From the NCBI GenBank assembly GCA_027451785.1, contig DAIDIS010000181.1, positions 1 through 13,490 of the forward strand: 13,490 nt of DNA, read 5' to 3'. The position numbers were made by a program, and so were the translations under genes. The stretch comes from Acidimicrobiales bacterium (GTDB lineage: Bacteria > Actinomycetota > Acidimicrobiia > Acidimicrobiales > JAKAVM01). This document shows positions 5,921 to 12,427 of this stretch, piece after piece (position 1 is the first letter of the stretch; every line of letters begins with the position of its first letter). The notes under the pieces are model-generated. The model worked only from the letters and a program-made list of their open reading frames with translations. It did no database searches and had not been told where the DNA came from.

Positions 5921-7359
5921 TGGCAGACTGGGACGATACCGAAGAAAAGAGCCCGATCGACGAAGGCAACTCCACCGAAGCCATTCGGATAATCGGGGCT
6001 TCCGAGGCAGGAGAGATGGTGAGTCAAGGCGACAAGGGTAATTTTGGCGCGGATTCCTATCCCGAGGAAGGGCAAGGCTCCGACGAAGACTATTCGTCGC
6101 CTTCGGACATGCCCCATTGGACTGAGCCGGCGACTGGGGAAGTTCCTGTGGTCCTTGCCTCCATGAGTTCTGAGCAGCCCTCCGGCGAGGACGAGAATCC
6201 GTGGGAGTCGAGCGTATCGTCGTTGACCAAGCGATCTTTGTCCTGGCGTGACTCCGGTGACGACTGGGACGACGACGACTTTCAGCATTCGATGCTGGCG
6301 GATGACGATAGCCGTTTGGGAGCCCTCAACGAGGACGACGTCGAAAGTGCGAATGGTTTCTTCGACGATGACCCGTTGGGTTCGGAACCGGAGCCCGAGC
6401 AGCCGAGGACTTTGAAGATCGGCTCGGGCATTCCTTACCGTAATCGTTCTGGACTGGGAAGCCGGCAAAGCGGAGCTGAAGGTGACGTAAGGCGTTCCGG
6501 CCGAAGGCAGGGTCGGGTTGATCGAGGATCGGGCGACGACGGCGGGCGGAACCTTGGTGCGGCAATTGCCACGGGCGTGGGAATCGGCATAGTCGTTATC
6601 GTCCTTTTCCTCATGGGGTCAGCAAGCGCCCTGTTTGTCGTTACGGTGGCTGTGATGCTCGGAGTCGCCGAGTTTTATGCGGTTGTGCGTAAGGCAGGAT
6701 TCCACCCGGCGAGCCTTTTGGGATTGGTCGGGACACTTTGCCTAATGATCGGGGCATATGCGAAAGGCGAACCGGCAGTCCCTGTCGTAATGGGGCTGGT
6801 AACCGTATTCACATTGATTTGGTTCCTTTGGGGAGTAACCAACGCCAGGCCTGCACTGAATGCAGCAATGACACTTCTGGCGTTCCTATGGGTCGGGTTT
6901 CTCGGGTCCTTCACCGCTCTTTTGCTCAGCCCGAAGCTCTTTCCGAATCGACATGGGGTCGTGCTTTTGTTCGGGGCAATCGTTGCGACTGTGGGTCACG
7001 ACGTCTTTGCATTCATGATCGGTTCGAGGTTCGGAAAGCATCAGCTTGCTCCTGACATTTCTCCTGGGAAGACCTGGGAGGGGCTCATAGGTGGCATGTC
7101 AGGTGCGATACTCGTGTCGCTGGTCGTGGCCAGTCAGGTCAGCCCTTGGACAATGACAAGTGCCTTCGAGTTGGGAGTTGTAGTCGCCATCATGGCGCCG
7201 TTGGGGGACTTGTGTGAGTCCATGGTCAAGCGAGACTTGGGAATCAAGGACATGGGTTCCCTGCTGCCCGGGCATGGTGGCATTCTTGACAGAATCGACG
7301 CGATGCTTTTTGTGATGCCTGCAGTATTTTTCCTCGCCAAACTTTTGAAGATCGCCTGA
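5920..7359 (+). CDS. cdsA: Phosphatidate cytidylyltransferase with ~210-residue charged N-terminal extension
   Basis: CdsA makes CDP-diacylglycerol from phosphatidic acid and CTP, the branch point to all membrane phospholipids. From residue ~212 the 479-residue product is a polytopic membrane protein with about seven or eight hydrophobic segments. Near the C-terminus lies a complete CDS signature (7219–7299): S-x-V-K-R, then K-D-x-G, then P-G-H-G-G-x-x-D-R-x-D. The first ~210 residues are hydrophilic: an acidic stretch with runs such as DDWDDDDF and FFDDDP, then an Arg/Gly-rich basic stretch. This looks disordered and is much longer than in typical CdsA. ATG at 5920 is preferred over GTG at 5917 because GAGGG at 5909–5913 is six bases before it. 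The gene follows frr closely and precedes dxr by 17 bases. Confidence 0.93.
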   Translation: MADWDDTEEKSPIDEGNSTEAIRIIGASEAGEMVSQGDKGNFGADSYPEEGQGSDEDYSSPSDMPHWTEPATGEVPVVLASMSSEQPSGEDENPWESSVSSLTKRSLSWRDSGDDWDDDDFQHSMLADDDSRLGALNEDDVESANGFFDDDPLGSEPEPEQPRTLKIGSGIPYRNRSGLGSRQSGAEGDVRRSGRRQGRVDRGSGDDGGRNLGAAIATGVGIGIVVIVLFLMGSASALFVVTVAVMLGVAEFYAVVRKAGFHPASLLGLVGTLCLMIGAYAKGEPAVPVVMGLVTVFTLIWFLWGVTNARPALNAAMTLLAFLWVGFLGSFTALLLSPKLFPNRHGVVLLFGAIVATVGHDVFAFMIGSRFGKHQLAPDISPGKTWEGLIGGMSGAILVSLVVASQVSPWTMTSAFELGVVVAIMAPLGDLCESMVKRDLGIKDMGSLLPGHGGILDRIDAMLFVMPAVFFLAKLLKIA

Positions 7360-7376
7360 AAGGTCTGAAGCGAGAG

Positions 7377-8546
7377 ATGGGTGTTCGCGTCTCACTGGTC
7401 GGCTCAACCGGTTCTATCGGAACCCAGACACTCGATGTCCTGGAGAAGGTCAATGCCCAGGATCCGGGGGCTTATGAGGTCGCCGCAATCGGTGCATATA
7501 GGTCTGTAACTCAATTAGCGGAGCAAGCGCGCAGATGCAGGCCGGAACGGGTCGCCATTGGTGACGCCTCGCTCGCGGCTGAGTTGGAGGATGCCGTCCC
7601 AACCGGAACTGAAGTTCTTGCTGGTGAAGGTGCGCTTGCCGAGATCGCCAAGGGTTCCGATGTGGTGGTAAATGCCGTGGTCGGATTTGCGGGCCTGCCC
7701 GTGACTGTTGCTGCGTTGAGATCGGGGTCTCGGCTCGCACTGGCAAACAAGGAGTCACTGGTCGCCGGCGGACCAGTCGTCCAAAAAGCCATGGGAGTCA
7801 ACGGCGCGCATATCGTTCCCGTCGACTCGGAGCACTGTGCTGTCCATCAATGCCTCCGCTCTGGTTTGGGCGAAAGGGAGGTCGCCAGGATTGTCCTGAC
7901 TGCAAGCGGTGGACCTTTCCGCGGCAGGAATTCGGATGACCTGGAGGGTGTTTCGGTCAACGACGCCTTGACGCACCCCACATGGAATATGGGGCCGAAG
8001 ATAACGATTGACTCTTCGACTCTGATGAACAAGGGCTTGGAGGTGATTGAAGCCCATGAACTCTTCGGGATTGACTACGACCGGATTGAGGTTGTTGTTC
8101 ATCCTCAGTCGATCGTCCACTCGATGGTGGAGTTCGTCGATGGAGCAACTATCGCTCAACTCTCGTACCCGGATATGAGGCTGCCCATTGGCTATGCGAT
8201 TGGATATCCGGCACGGGTGCCGGTGCCTTTTGGCGCCCTCGACTGGACCAAGCTGTCCAGCCTCGATTTCGGAGTCCCCGATCGTTCTGTCTTCAGGTGT
8301 CTGGATTTGGCCTATACGGCAGGCCGAACTGGTGGGTCGGCTCCAGCTTGGCTCAATGCAGCAAACGAGGTGGCGGTAGAGGCTTTCCTCGGTGGAGAGA
8401 TTCCCTGGAAGTCGATTGCATCTGTCGTTGAGAAGGTCTTGGAAAGTCACGAACAGACGGACATGTCATTGCCGGAAGAAGTGGTTGAGGCTGATCATGA
8501 AGCCCGCTCAAGAGCAGTCGCCGTACTCAATCAATTCCGACCGTGA
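7377..8546 (+). CDS. dxr: 1-deoxy-D-xylulose 5-phosphate reductoisomerase (MEP pathway)
   Basis: Dxr converts DXP to 2-C-methyl-D-erythritol 4-phosphate with NADPH, the first committed step of the MEP isoprenoid pathway. The 389-residue product begins with the nucleotide-binding motif GSTGSIGTQTLDV. It then shows LANKES, the metal ligands D150 and E152 in PVDSEHCAVHQ, the LTASGGPFRG flexible loop, HPTWNMGPKITIDSSTLMNKGLE with K219 and the third metal ligand E222, and HPQSIVHSMVEF. A C-terminal helical domain with AANEVAVEAF follows. Length and motifs are complete. The start at 7377 places GSTGSIG ten residues in, as expected; the only upstream Shine–Dalgarno-like bases are AAGG at 7360–7363, 13 bases away, so translation may be coupled to cdsA. 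rseP follows after six bases. Confidence 0.97.
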   Translation: MGVRVSLVGSTGSIGTQTLDVLEKVNAQDPGAYEVAAIGAYRSVTQLAEQARRCRPERVAIGDASLAAELEDAVPTGTEVLAGEGALAEIAKGSDVVVNAVVGFAGLPVTVAALRSGSRLALANKESLVAGGPVVQKAMGVNGAHIVPVDSEHCAVHQCLRSGLGEREVARIVLTASGGPFRGRNSDDLEGVSVNDALTHPTWNMGPKITIDSSTLMNKGLEVIEAHELFGIDYDRIEVVVHPQSIVHSMVEFVDGATIAQLSYPDMRLPIGYAIGYPARVPVPFGALDWTKLSSLDFGVPDRSVFRCLDLAYTAGRTGGSAPAWLNAANEVAVEAFLGGEIPWKSIASVVEKVLESHEQTDMSLPEEVVEADHEARSRAVAVLNQFRP

Positions 8547-8552
8547 GCCGTC

Positions 8553-9809
8553 ATGAATAGTTACCGGAAGCGGGTTTCGGCTCTATCCGCCGTCGCATTG
8601 ATTTTGCTTGTTGCAGTGGCCCTGATTTCGGGAAACTGGGCCGTGTTAGTAGTGATAGCTGCGCTCGTAGCAATCGTCATGCTTCACGAAGCCGGTCACA
8701 TGATCGTGGCGAGGCTATCCGGCATGCTGGTCACCGAGTTTTTTCTAGGTTTCGGACCGAAGATCTGGTCGGTGCGCAAGGGTGACACCGAATACGGAGT
8801 CAAGGCAATCCTGGCAGGTGGCTACGTCAAGATTCCGGGGATGAGCGAATCTGAGGAGGTGGACCCGGAAACAGAGAGCCGGACTTATCGACGCTCCACC
8901 TTCCCTCGTAAGCTCGCAGTTGTGGTTGCCGGTTCAGTGGTTCACTTCGTGCTGGCCATCTCTTTACTGTGGGCCGTGTTCGCTTTGATTGGGGTACCCT
9001 CCGGTTCCAAGACTGTGATCGGTATTGTCGAGCCGGTCTCCTCGGGTTCTTCTCCCGCTATTTCCGCTGGACTTAGGCCCGGAGACCAAGTCGTGTCGGT
9101 GGATGGCAAGAAGCTTGGTTCCGTTGACTCCTTCGTTTCCAAGATCCAAAAGAGTGCAGGAGTCCCGATCCAACTTGAGCTCAGGCGGAAAGGACGCCTT
9201 GTGGATGTAACCGTCGTGCCTTCGCCGCGATCTCAACTCGATCTCAAGGGAGTCCCAATGCCTGCGCAAGCCAGCGAGCTCAGCAAAGGCACTTTGGGTG
9301 TGTCGGAATCTTCGATGCCTGCCATCCCGGCAAAGAAGTCATCCCCCGGCTCTGCATTTGTGAAGTCAATTGAAAACCTTGCGTCTGCAACCGGATTGAT
9401 CTTTACGAAAACTTCGTCTGCGGTCGGGTCGCTTTGGTCCCAGTTCCTGCACCCCTCGCGGCCAGCGACTGCGGCCACGAATACAAACCGGATTTCGTCG
9501 ATTGTCGGTGTGGTCCAGTTGTCTGCGCAGGCCGCAAAGACAGGCTGGGCTGACGTACTCGCCCTACTAGCCCAGATCAATCTATTCATTGGCTTGTTCA
9601 ACCTGATTCCCTTACCTCCTTTCGATGGAGGTCATGCAGCCGTTGCAATCTACGAGAGGGTCCGGTCGCGGCGCGGTGCCGAGTACCACGCCGACGGTGC
9701 GAAGTTAAGCCAGGTTGCAGTTGTTGTTCTTTTCATGGTGATCTTCTTGATATTTATCCCGGCGCTATACCTCGACATAACTAAGCCCATCCAAGTCCCG
9801 TTCGGCTGA
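8553..9809 (+). CDS. rseP: RseP-family site-2 metalloprotease (M50) with PDZ domain
   Basis: This is an intramembrane zinc protease of family M50B, which cuts membrane-bound regulators such as anti-sigma factors after a first cleavage. The 418-residue product has an N-terminal hydrophobic segment, then the zinc site HEAGH at residues 45–49 within a second membrane segment, then the conserved GPKIWSVRKGDTEYGVKAILAGGYVKI region. A PDZ domain covers about residues 145–215 (AGLRPGDQVVSVDG). The second active-site motif NLIPLPPFDGGH (350–361) has the metal-ligand D358. A final membrane segment is near the C-terminus. Residues ~220–290 are a Ser/Pro/Lys-rich linker. The gene sits between dxr and ispG as in many Actinobacteria (Rip1-like). 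No obvious Shine–Dalgarno precedes it; it starts six bases after dxr. Confidence 0.95.
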   Translation: MNSYRKRVSALSAVALILLVAVALISGNWAVLVVIAALVAIVMLHEAGHMIVARLSGMLVTEFFLGFGPKIWSVRKGDTEYGVKAILAGGYVKIPGMSESEEVDPETESRTYRRSTFPRKLAVVVAGSVVHFVLAISLLWAVFALIGVPSGSKTVIGIVEPVSSGSSPAISAGLRPGDQVVSVDGKKLGSVDSFVSKIQKSAGVPIQLELRRKGRLVDVTVVPSPRSQLDLKGVPMPAQASELSKGTLGVSESSMPAIPAKKSSPGSAFVKSIENLASATGLIFTKTSSAVGSLWSQFLHPSRPATAATNTNRISSIVGVVQLSAQAAKTGWADVLALLAQINLFIGLFNLIPLPPFDGGHAAVAIYERVRSRRGAEYHADGAKLSQVAVVVLFMVIFLIFIPALYLDITKPIQVPFG

Positions 9810-9845
9810 GAAGATTTCCCTGTCTGGCGCCTTCGGATTGAATTA

Positions 9846-9860
9846 CCCTGTTATCCAGGG
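9846..9860 (+). other. Small hairpin after rseP
   Basis: CCCTG at 9846–9850 and CAGGG at 9856–9860 form a 5-bp stem with loop TTATC, 36 bases past the rseP stop. It is followed by GAGCGAAG rather than a T tract, so it is not a convincing intrinsic terminator. Confidence 0.3.
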
Positions 9861-9873
9861 GAGCGAAGACATT

Positions 9874-9925
9874 GGCCGGTTGCAGCCCACGCACTACGAG
9901 GTGTGCCTCGGGGTGCCCACCGGCT
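9874..9925 (+). other. Predicted three-stem RNA fold upstream of ispG
   Basis: A nested set of pairings covers 52 bases of the rseP–ispG gap. The outer stem pairs 9874–9880 (GGCCGGT) with 9919–9925 (ACCGGCT), with one G·U pair. Inside it GCA (9882–9884) pairs with TGC (9914–9916), and CCC (9886–9888) with GGG (9911–9913). The tip is CGAGG (9897–9901) with CCTCG (9906–9910) and loop TGTG. The stems do not conflict. No known riboswitch class was recognised. It could be a leader element or a chance fold in GC-rich DNA. Confidence 0.35.
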
Positions 9926-9951
9926 CCTGCACATCCCACGACATTAATAGC

Positions 9952-9957
9952 TATAGC
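9952..9957 (+). promoter_or_regulatory. Weak candidate -10 box before ispG
   Basis: TATAGC lies 17 bases before the ispG ATG in a short AT-rich stretch (ATTAATAGCTATAGC). No -35 hexamer was found, and the resulting leader would be very short. If real, the structured element at 9874–9925 would lie upstream of this transcript rather than in it. Confidence 0.2.
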
Positions 9958-9974
9958 GAAGGTACGAGGACACG

Positions 9975-11213
9975 ATGATTCGTTCCAATCCGGCGTTGGC
10001 CGAGAGACGTTCTACCAGGCAAATCAAGGTCGGGAACGTCCCCGTCGGGGGAGGAGCTCCCGTTTCCGTACAGTCGATGACCACTACCAAGACTGCGGAC
10101 GTGGAAGGGACGTTGGCGCAAATTTATGCCTTGAAGGCAGCTGGGGCCGACATCGTGCGCTGTACGTGCAACGAGCAGGCAGCCGCCGAGGGGCTTGCCC
10201 AAATCGTGCCAAGGTCACCCGTACCGATAGTCGCAGACATCCATTTTCACTACGAGATGGCACTGGCCGCGCTGGAAGCCGGCGTATCCTGTCTCCGACT
10301 GAACCCCGGCAACTTGAGGAAGCCGGAGGAGATCAAGTTGGTGGCTTCTGAGGCCAAAGACCGGGGCGTACCCATCAGAATTGGCGTAAATGCCGGATCC
10401 CTTCATCCTGACCTGTACAAGAAGCACGGTGGAGCAACCCCGGAGGCCCTGGTGGAATCAGCGCAGATGGAGCTGGCCTATTTCTCCGAAGTCGGTTTCG
10501 ACGACGTCAAGATCTCGGTCAAGGCCTCCAATGTACCGCTCATGATTGGCGCCTACCGGCTCCTGTCGGAGACTGTCGATTTTCCCTTGCACCTTGGGGT
10601 TACCGAGGCGGGGCCGCCGCCGGCTGGATTGGTAAAAGCGACAGCGGGTATCGCGACCCTATTGTCGGAAGGGATCGGCGACACGATCAGGTATTCGTTG
10701 ACAGCCGACCCAGTCGAGGAAGCTCGTGCCGGACGGCAACTCGTCGAGGCTCTCGGATTGCGCGAGCGCCAAAGCCTTGACTTGGTTGCCTGCCCGTCAT
10801 GCGGGAGGGCTGAGGTCGATGTGATTAAAGTTGCCAAAGCCGCACAGGAGGCACTTGAAAAGTTGAATCTCCCGATCCAGGTCGCGGTTATGGGCTGCGT
10901 GGTCAACGGCCCGGGAGAAGCAAGAGAGGCCGACATTGGTATAGCAGCGGGTCGCCACAAGGGACACCTGTTCATCAAGGGGAAGATCGTAAGGGTGGTG
11001 CCGGAAGACGAGATGGTGGAGGCACTTGTGGCCGAGGCGGAGGCGTTGGTGAGGGAAGGTACCGAAGAGAGACTGAAGAAGGCGGATGCGGCTGCCGAGG
11101 CCGAGGCCGAGGCCGACCGTAAGGCGCTTCTCGAAGACAAGGGAATCGATGCCAACCATACCTCGGAGAAGATCGAAAAGATCAGGAGGAAGCTCGAAGC
11201 GGCAAGTGACTGA
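9975..11213 (+). CDS. ispG: 4-hydroxy-3-methylbut-2-enyl diphosphate synthase (MEP pathway)
   Basis: IspG reductively converts methylerythritol cyclodiphosphate to HMBPP, the sixth enzyme of the MEP pathway, using a [4Fe-4S] cluster. The 412-residue product has the N-terminal TIM-barrel part (VQSMTTTKTADVEGTLAQI, RCTCNEQ, VADIHFHYEMAL, LRLNPGN) and the C-terminal cluster domain. Cluster ligands are C273 and C276 in CPSCGR, C308 in VMGCVVNGPGE, and E315. It has the two-domain bacterial form. The last ~55 residues, after the normal end near ALVREG, are an Ala/Glu/Lys-rich extension likely to be helical. The start ATG at 9975 has GAGGA four bases upstream, a little close. The product acts downstream of Dxr, two genes away. 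Confidence 0.96.
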   Translation: MIRSNPALAERRSTRQIKVGNVPVGGGAPVSVQSMTTTKTADVEGTLAQIYALKAAGADIVRCTCNEQAAAEGLAQIVPRSPVPIVADIHFHYEMALAALEAGVSCLRLNPGNLRKPEEIKLVASEAKDRGVPIRIGVNAGSLHPDLYKKHGGATPEALVESAQMELAYFSEVGFDDVKISVKASNVPLMIGAYRLLSETVDFPLHLGVTEAGPPPAGLVKATAGIATLLSEGIGDTIRYSLTADPVEEARAGRQLVEALGLRERQSLDLVACPSCGRAEVDVIKVAKAAQEALEKLNLPIQVAVMGCVVNGPGEAREADIGIAAGRHKGHLFIKGKIVRVVPEDEMVEALVAEAEALVREGTEERLKKADAAAEAEAEADRKALLEDKGIDANHTSEKIEKIRRKLEAASD

Positions 11214-11316
11214 ATCACCAGCTACTGAGTCAGGCGTGGGGTTCTTGCTGTTGCTCTGCTCTTAGCCTCCAGGCGCCAGGTCCCTAACTAGGGTCTTGGT
11301 CCCTGCCTCACCTTGG

Positions 11317-12165
11317 TTAGGCCCTTGGCCTTTGCTGCCTTAGCGTCTGGCGTTTCACCGTGTCCAGGTACTTCTGGATCAGGAGAATATCTCTCCTGGC
11401 GAGGCCGGCAAAGGAGATGCCCAACTCAGTGTGGCGCCCGTTTGCTCGCTTCCAGGCCACCCAACCCTTCACGGTTATGCGACGGCTTTCGAGCCCAACC
11501 GTGATGTCGAGAACCTCGGTCGTTCCCATGGGCCTCGTGTTGTCGATCAGGCAATGCACCCCGCCCTCGGAAAGGTCAAGCAGCGTCCCCACTACGGTGG
11601 CATTTGGGGACGACAGCCTCACTTCTCCCCCTCGACGGATCCTGGGGTGGCGCCTGCGCTCGTGGAGAACGACAGACGAAGCGGGCTTCACCGACCACTG
11701 AGAGCCGTGGAGGTGGGATGAGCTGATCAGTTCCGCTCTGAGCTCATGGAGGCCCGTGTCGGAAGTCCAGGTAATGACCATCTGTTCTCCGAGATGGATT
11801 TCACGATCGTCTTGCTCCTGAGGAATCGGCCCTGAAATGACCAGCGCCTTCTGTTCTGGGTCAATTTCTCGGATTACGGAGGAAAATACTCTGCCCACAC
11901 TGGGGATTACCACAATCACCTGAGTCTCTGGTGACGGCCAGCTATCCGCCGAAACTTTGGAGCGTGCAGGTGCGGAAGGCCTGCTACCTTCTTTTGCGAG
12001 GGTCAATCCATTGGCACTGGAGGCACCTGAGAGATGCCGAGCGCGGCTGGAATCGAGAGTGCCGGGATCGCTTGAGCCGACTCTCTTCTGGTCGGGGGAA
12101 GCAAGCCCACCGGCCGTTTCCTTCGATCTAGTTTGATTTTTACTCTTTCGGAAAATCCAAGCCAC
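11317..12165 (-). CDS. PilZ-domain c-di-GMP-binding protein, YcgR-like
   Basis: The 282-residue product has three parts. Residues 1–78 are a Ser/Lys/Pro-rich, probably disordered leader. Residues ~80–165 form a beta-rich domain (VGRVFSSVIREIDPEQKALV, then IHLGEQMVITW) resembling the N-terminal domain of YcgR-type flagellar brakes. Residues ~168–275 are a PilZ domain with both c-di-GMP motifs intact: R171–x3–R175 in RRRHPR and D197-L-S199-E-G-G202. The protein should bind c-di-GMP and may tune motility or another surface process. The start is GTG at 12165; an in-frame stop lies just upstream and no strong Shine–Dalgarno is seen. It runs opposite to both neighbours, converging on ispG across 103 bases and diverging from nusA. 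It may be linked to the WhiG/FliA factor in this window, but that is inference. Confidence 0.8.
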   Translation of the reverse strand: MAWIFRKSKNQTRSKETAGGLASPDQKRVGSSDPGTLDSSRARHLSGASSANGLTLAKEGSRPSAPARSKVSADSWPSPETQVIVVIPSVGRVFSSVIREIDPEQKALVISGPIPQEQDDREIHLGEQMVITWTSDTGLHELRAELISSSHLHGSQWSVKPASSVVLHERRRHPRIRRGGEVRLSSPNATVVGTLLDLSEGGVHCLIDNTRPMGTTEVLDITVGLESRRITVKGWVAWKRANGRHTELGISFAGLARRDILLIQKYLDTVKRQTLRQQRPRA

Positions 12166-12267
12166 TGCTCGGTAAGTATCTCACAGAACTCCCTGCGTGA
12201 AGCGACTCCGCCGTTTTCGGTAGCCAATGGAATCTTTGGGTGCAGCGCCATTCGTAAGCGCGTTGGA

Positions 12268-12276
12268 TGCTATGAT
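12268..12276 (+). promoter_or_regulatory. Extended -10 promoter for the nusA leader
   Basis: TGCTATGAT is an extended -10 (TG, one base, then TATGAT with one mismatch to TATAAT), predicting a start near 12283. No recognisable -35 is present, as is common for extended -10 promoters. It lies in the pilZ–nusA gap, pointing toward nusA, and upstream of both terminators there. Confidence 0.5.
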
Positions 12277-12284
12277 TGGCGCCA

Positions 12285-12313
12285 GTAGTAGATAACCCAT
12301 TCGTTGTAGTAGA
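12285..12313 (+). repeat. Direct repeat GTAGTAGA in the nusA leader
   Basis: GTAGTAGA occurs at 12285–12292 and again at 12306–12313, 21 bases apart (two helical turns), between the putative transcription start and the first terminator. Either a protein or RNA contact site or chance. Confidence 0.4.
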
Positions 12314-12341
12314 ACGTGGGCAGTTGCCCACGTCTTTTTTT
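12314..12341 (+). terminator. Intrinsic terminator 1 upstream of nusA
   Basis: ACGTGGGC (12314–12321) and GCCCACGT (12326–12333) form a perfect 8-bp stem with loop AGTT, followed by C and seven T residues (12335–12341). The T tract shows it works on the plus strand; the minus strand after the stem reads TTCTACTAC. There is no plus-strand gene between the end of ispG (11213) and here, so it most likely acts on a transcript from the promoter at 12268–12276. Confidence 0.85.
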
Positions 12342-12361
12342 GCCATATGCACGATTGGGAT

Positions 12362-12399
12362 GTGCTGACGTGCCTTCGCGCTCGTCGGCACTTTTATTT
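12362..12399 (+). terminator. Intrinsic terminator 2 upstream of nusA
   Basis: GTGCTGACG (12362–12370) pairs with CGTCGGCAC (12383–12391), nine pairs including one G·U, around a 12-base loop. TTTTATTT follows at 12392–12399. It points in the plus direction and ends 28 bases before the nusA ATG. Less perfect than terminator 1 because of the larger loop and interrupted T tract. Confidence 0.7.
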
Positions 12400-12427
12400 G
12401 GCCGAAGGCCGGGAAAGGAGGAATGGG

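Noticed and set aside
9842..9856. A 15-base stretch identical to part of the reverse complement of the 18-base I-SceI homing endonuclease site
   Set aside because: The last three bases differ, no intron or homing endonuclease gene is nearby, and the match lies in a small hairpin between genes. Most likely coincidence found after the fact.
11214..11316. Terminator between the convergent ispG and pilZ genes (CCCTA/TAGGG at 11282–11293; CCTAAC at 11283–11288 with GTTAGG at 11316–11321)
   Set aside because: Stems are short or have a two-base loop, they conflict with each other, and no T tract follows on either strand.
12166..12260. Possible WhiG/FliA-type promoter for the PilZ gene on the minus strand (CAAA followed by ACCGAAAA)
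   Set aside because: Against TAAA–N15–GCCGATAA the spacing is about 13 and several key bases differ. No clear GCCGATAA was noticed elsewhere in the window.
12003..12391. Minus-strand frames upstream of and overlapping the start of the PilZ gene
   Set aside because: They overlap the PilZ coding region or the nusA leader terminators, and their translations look random.
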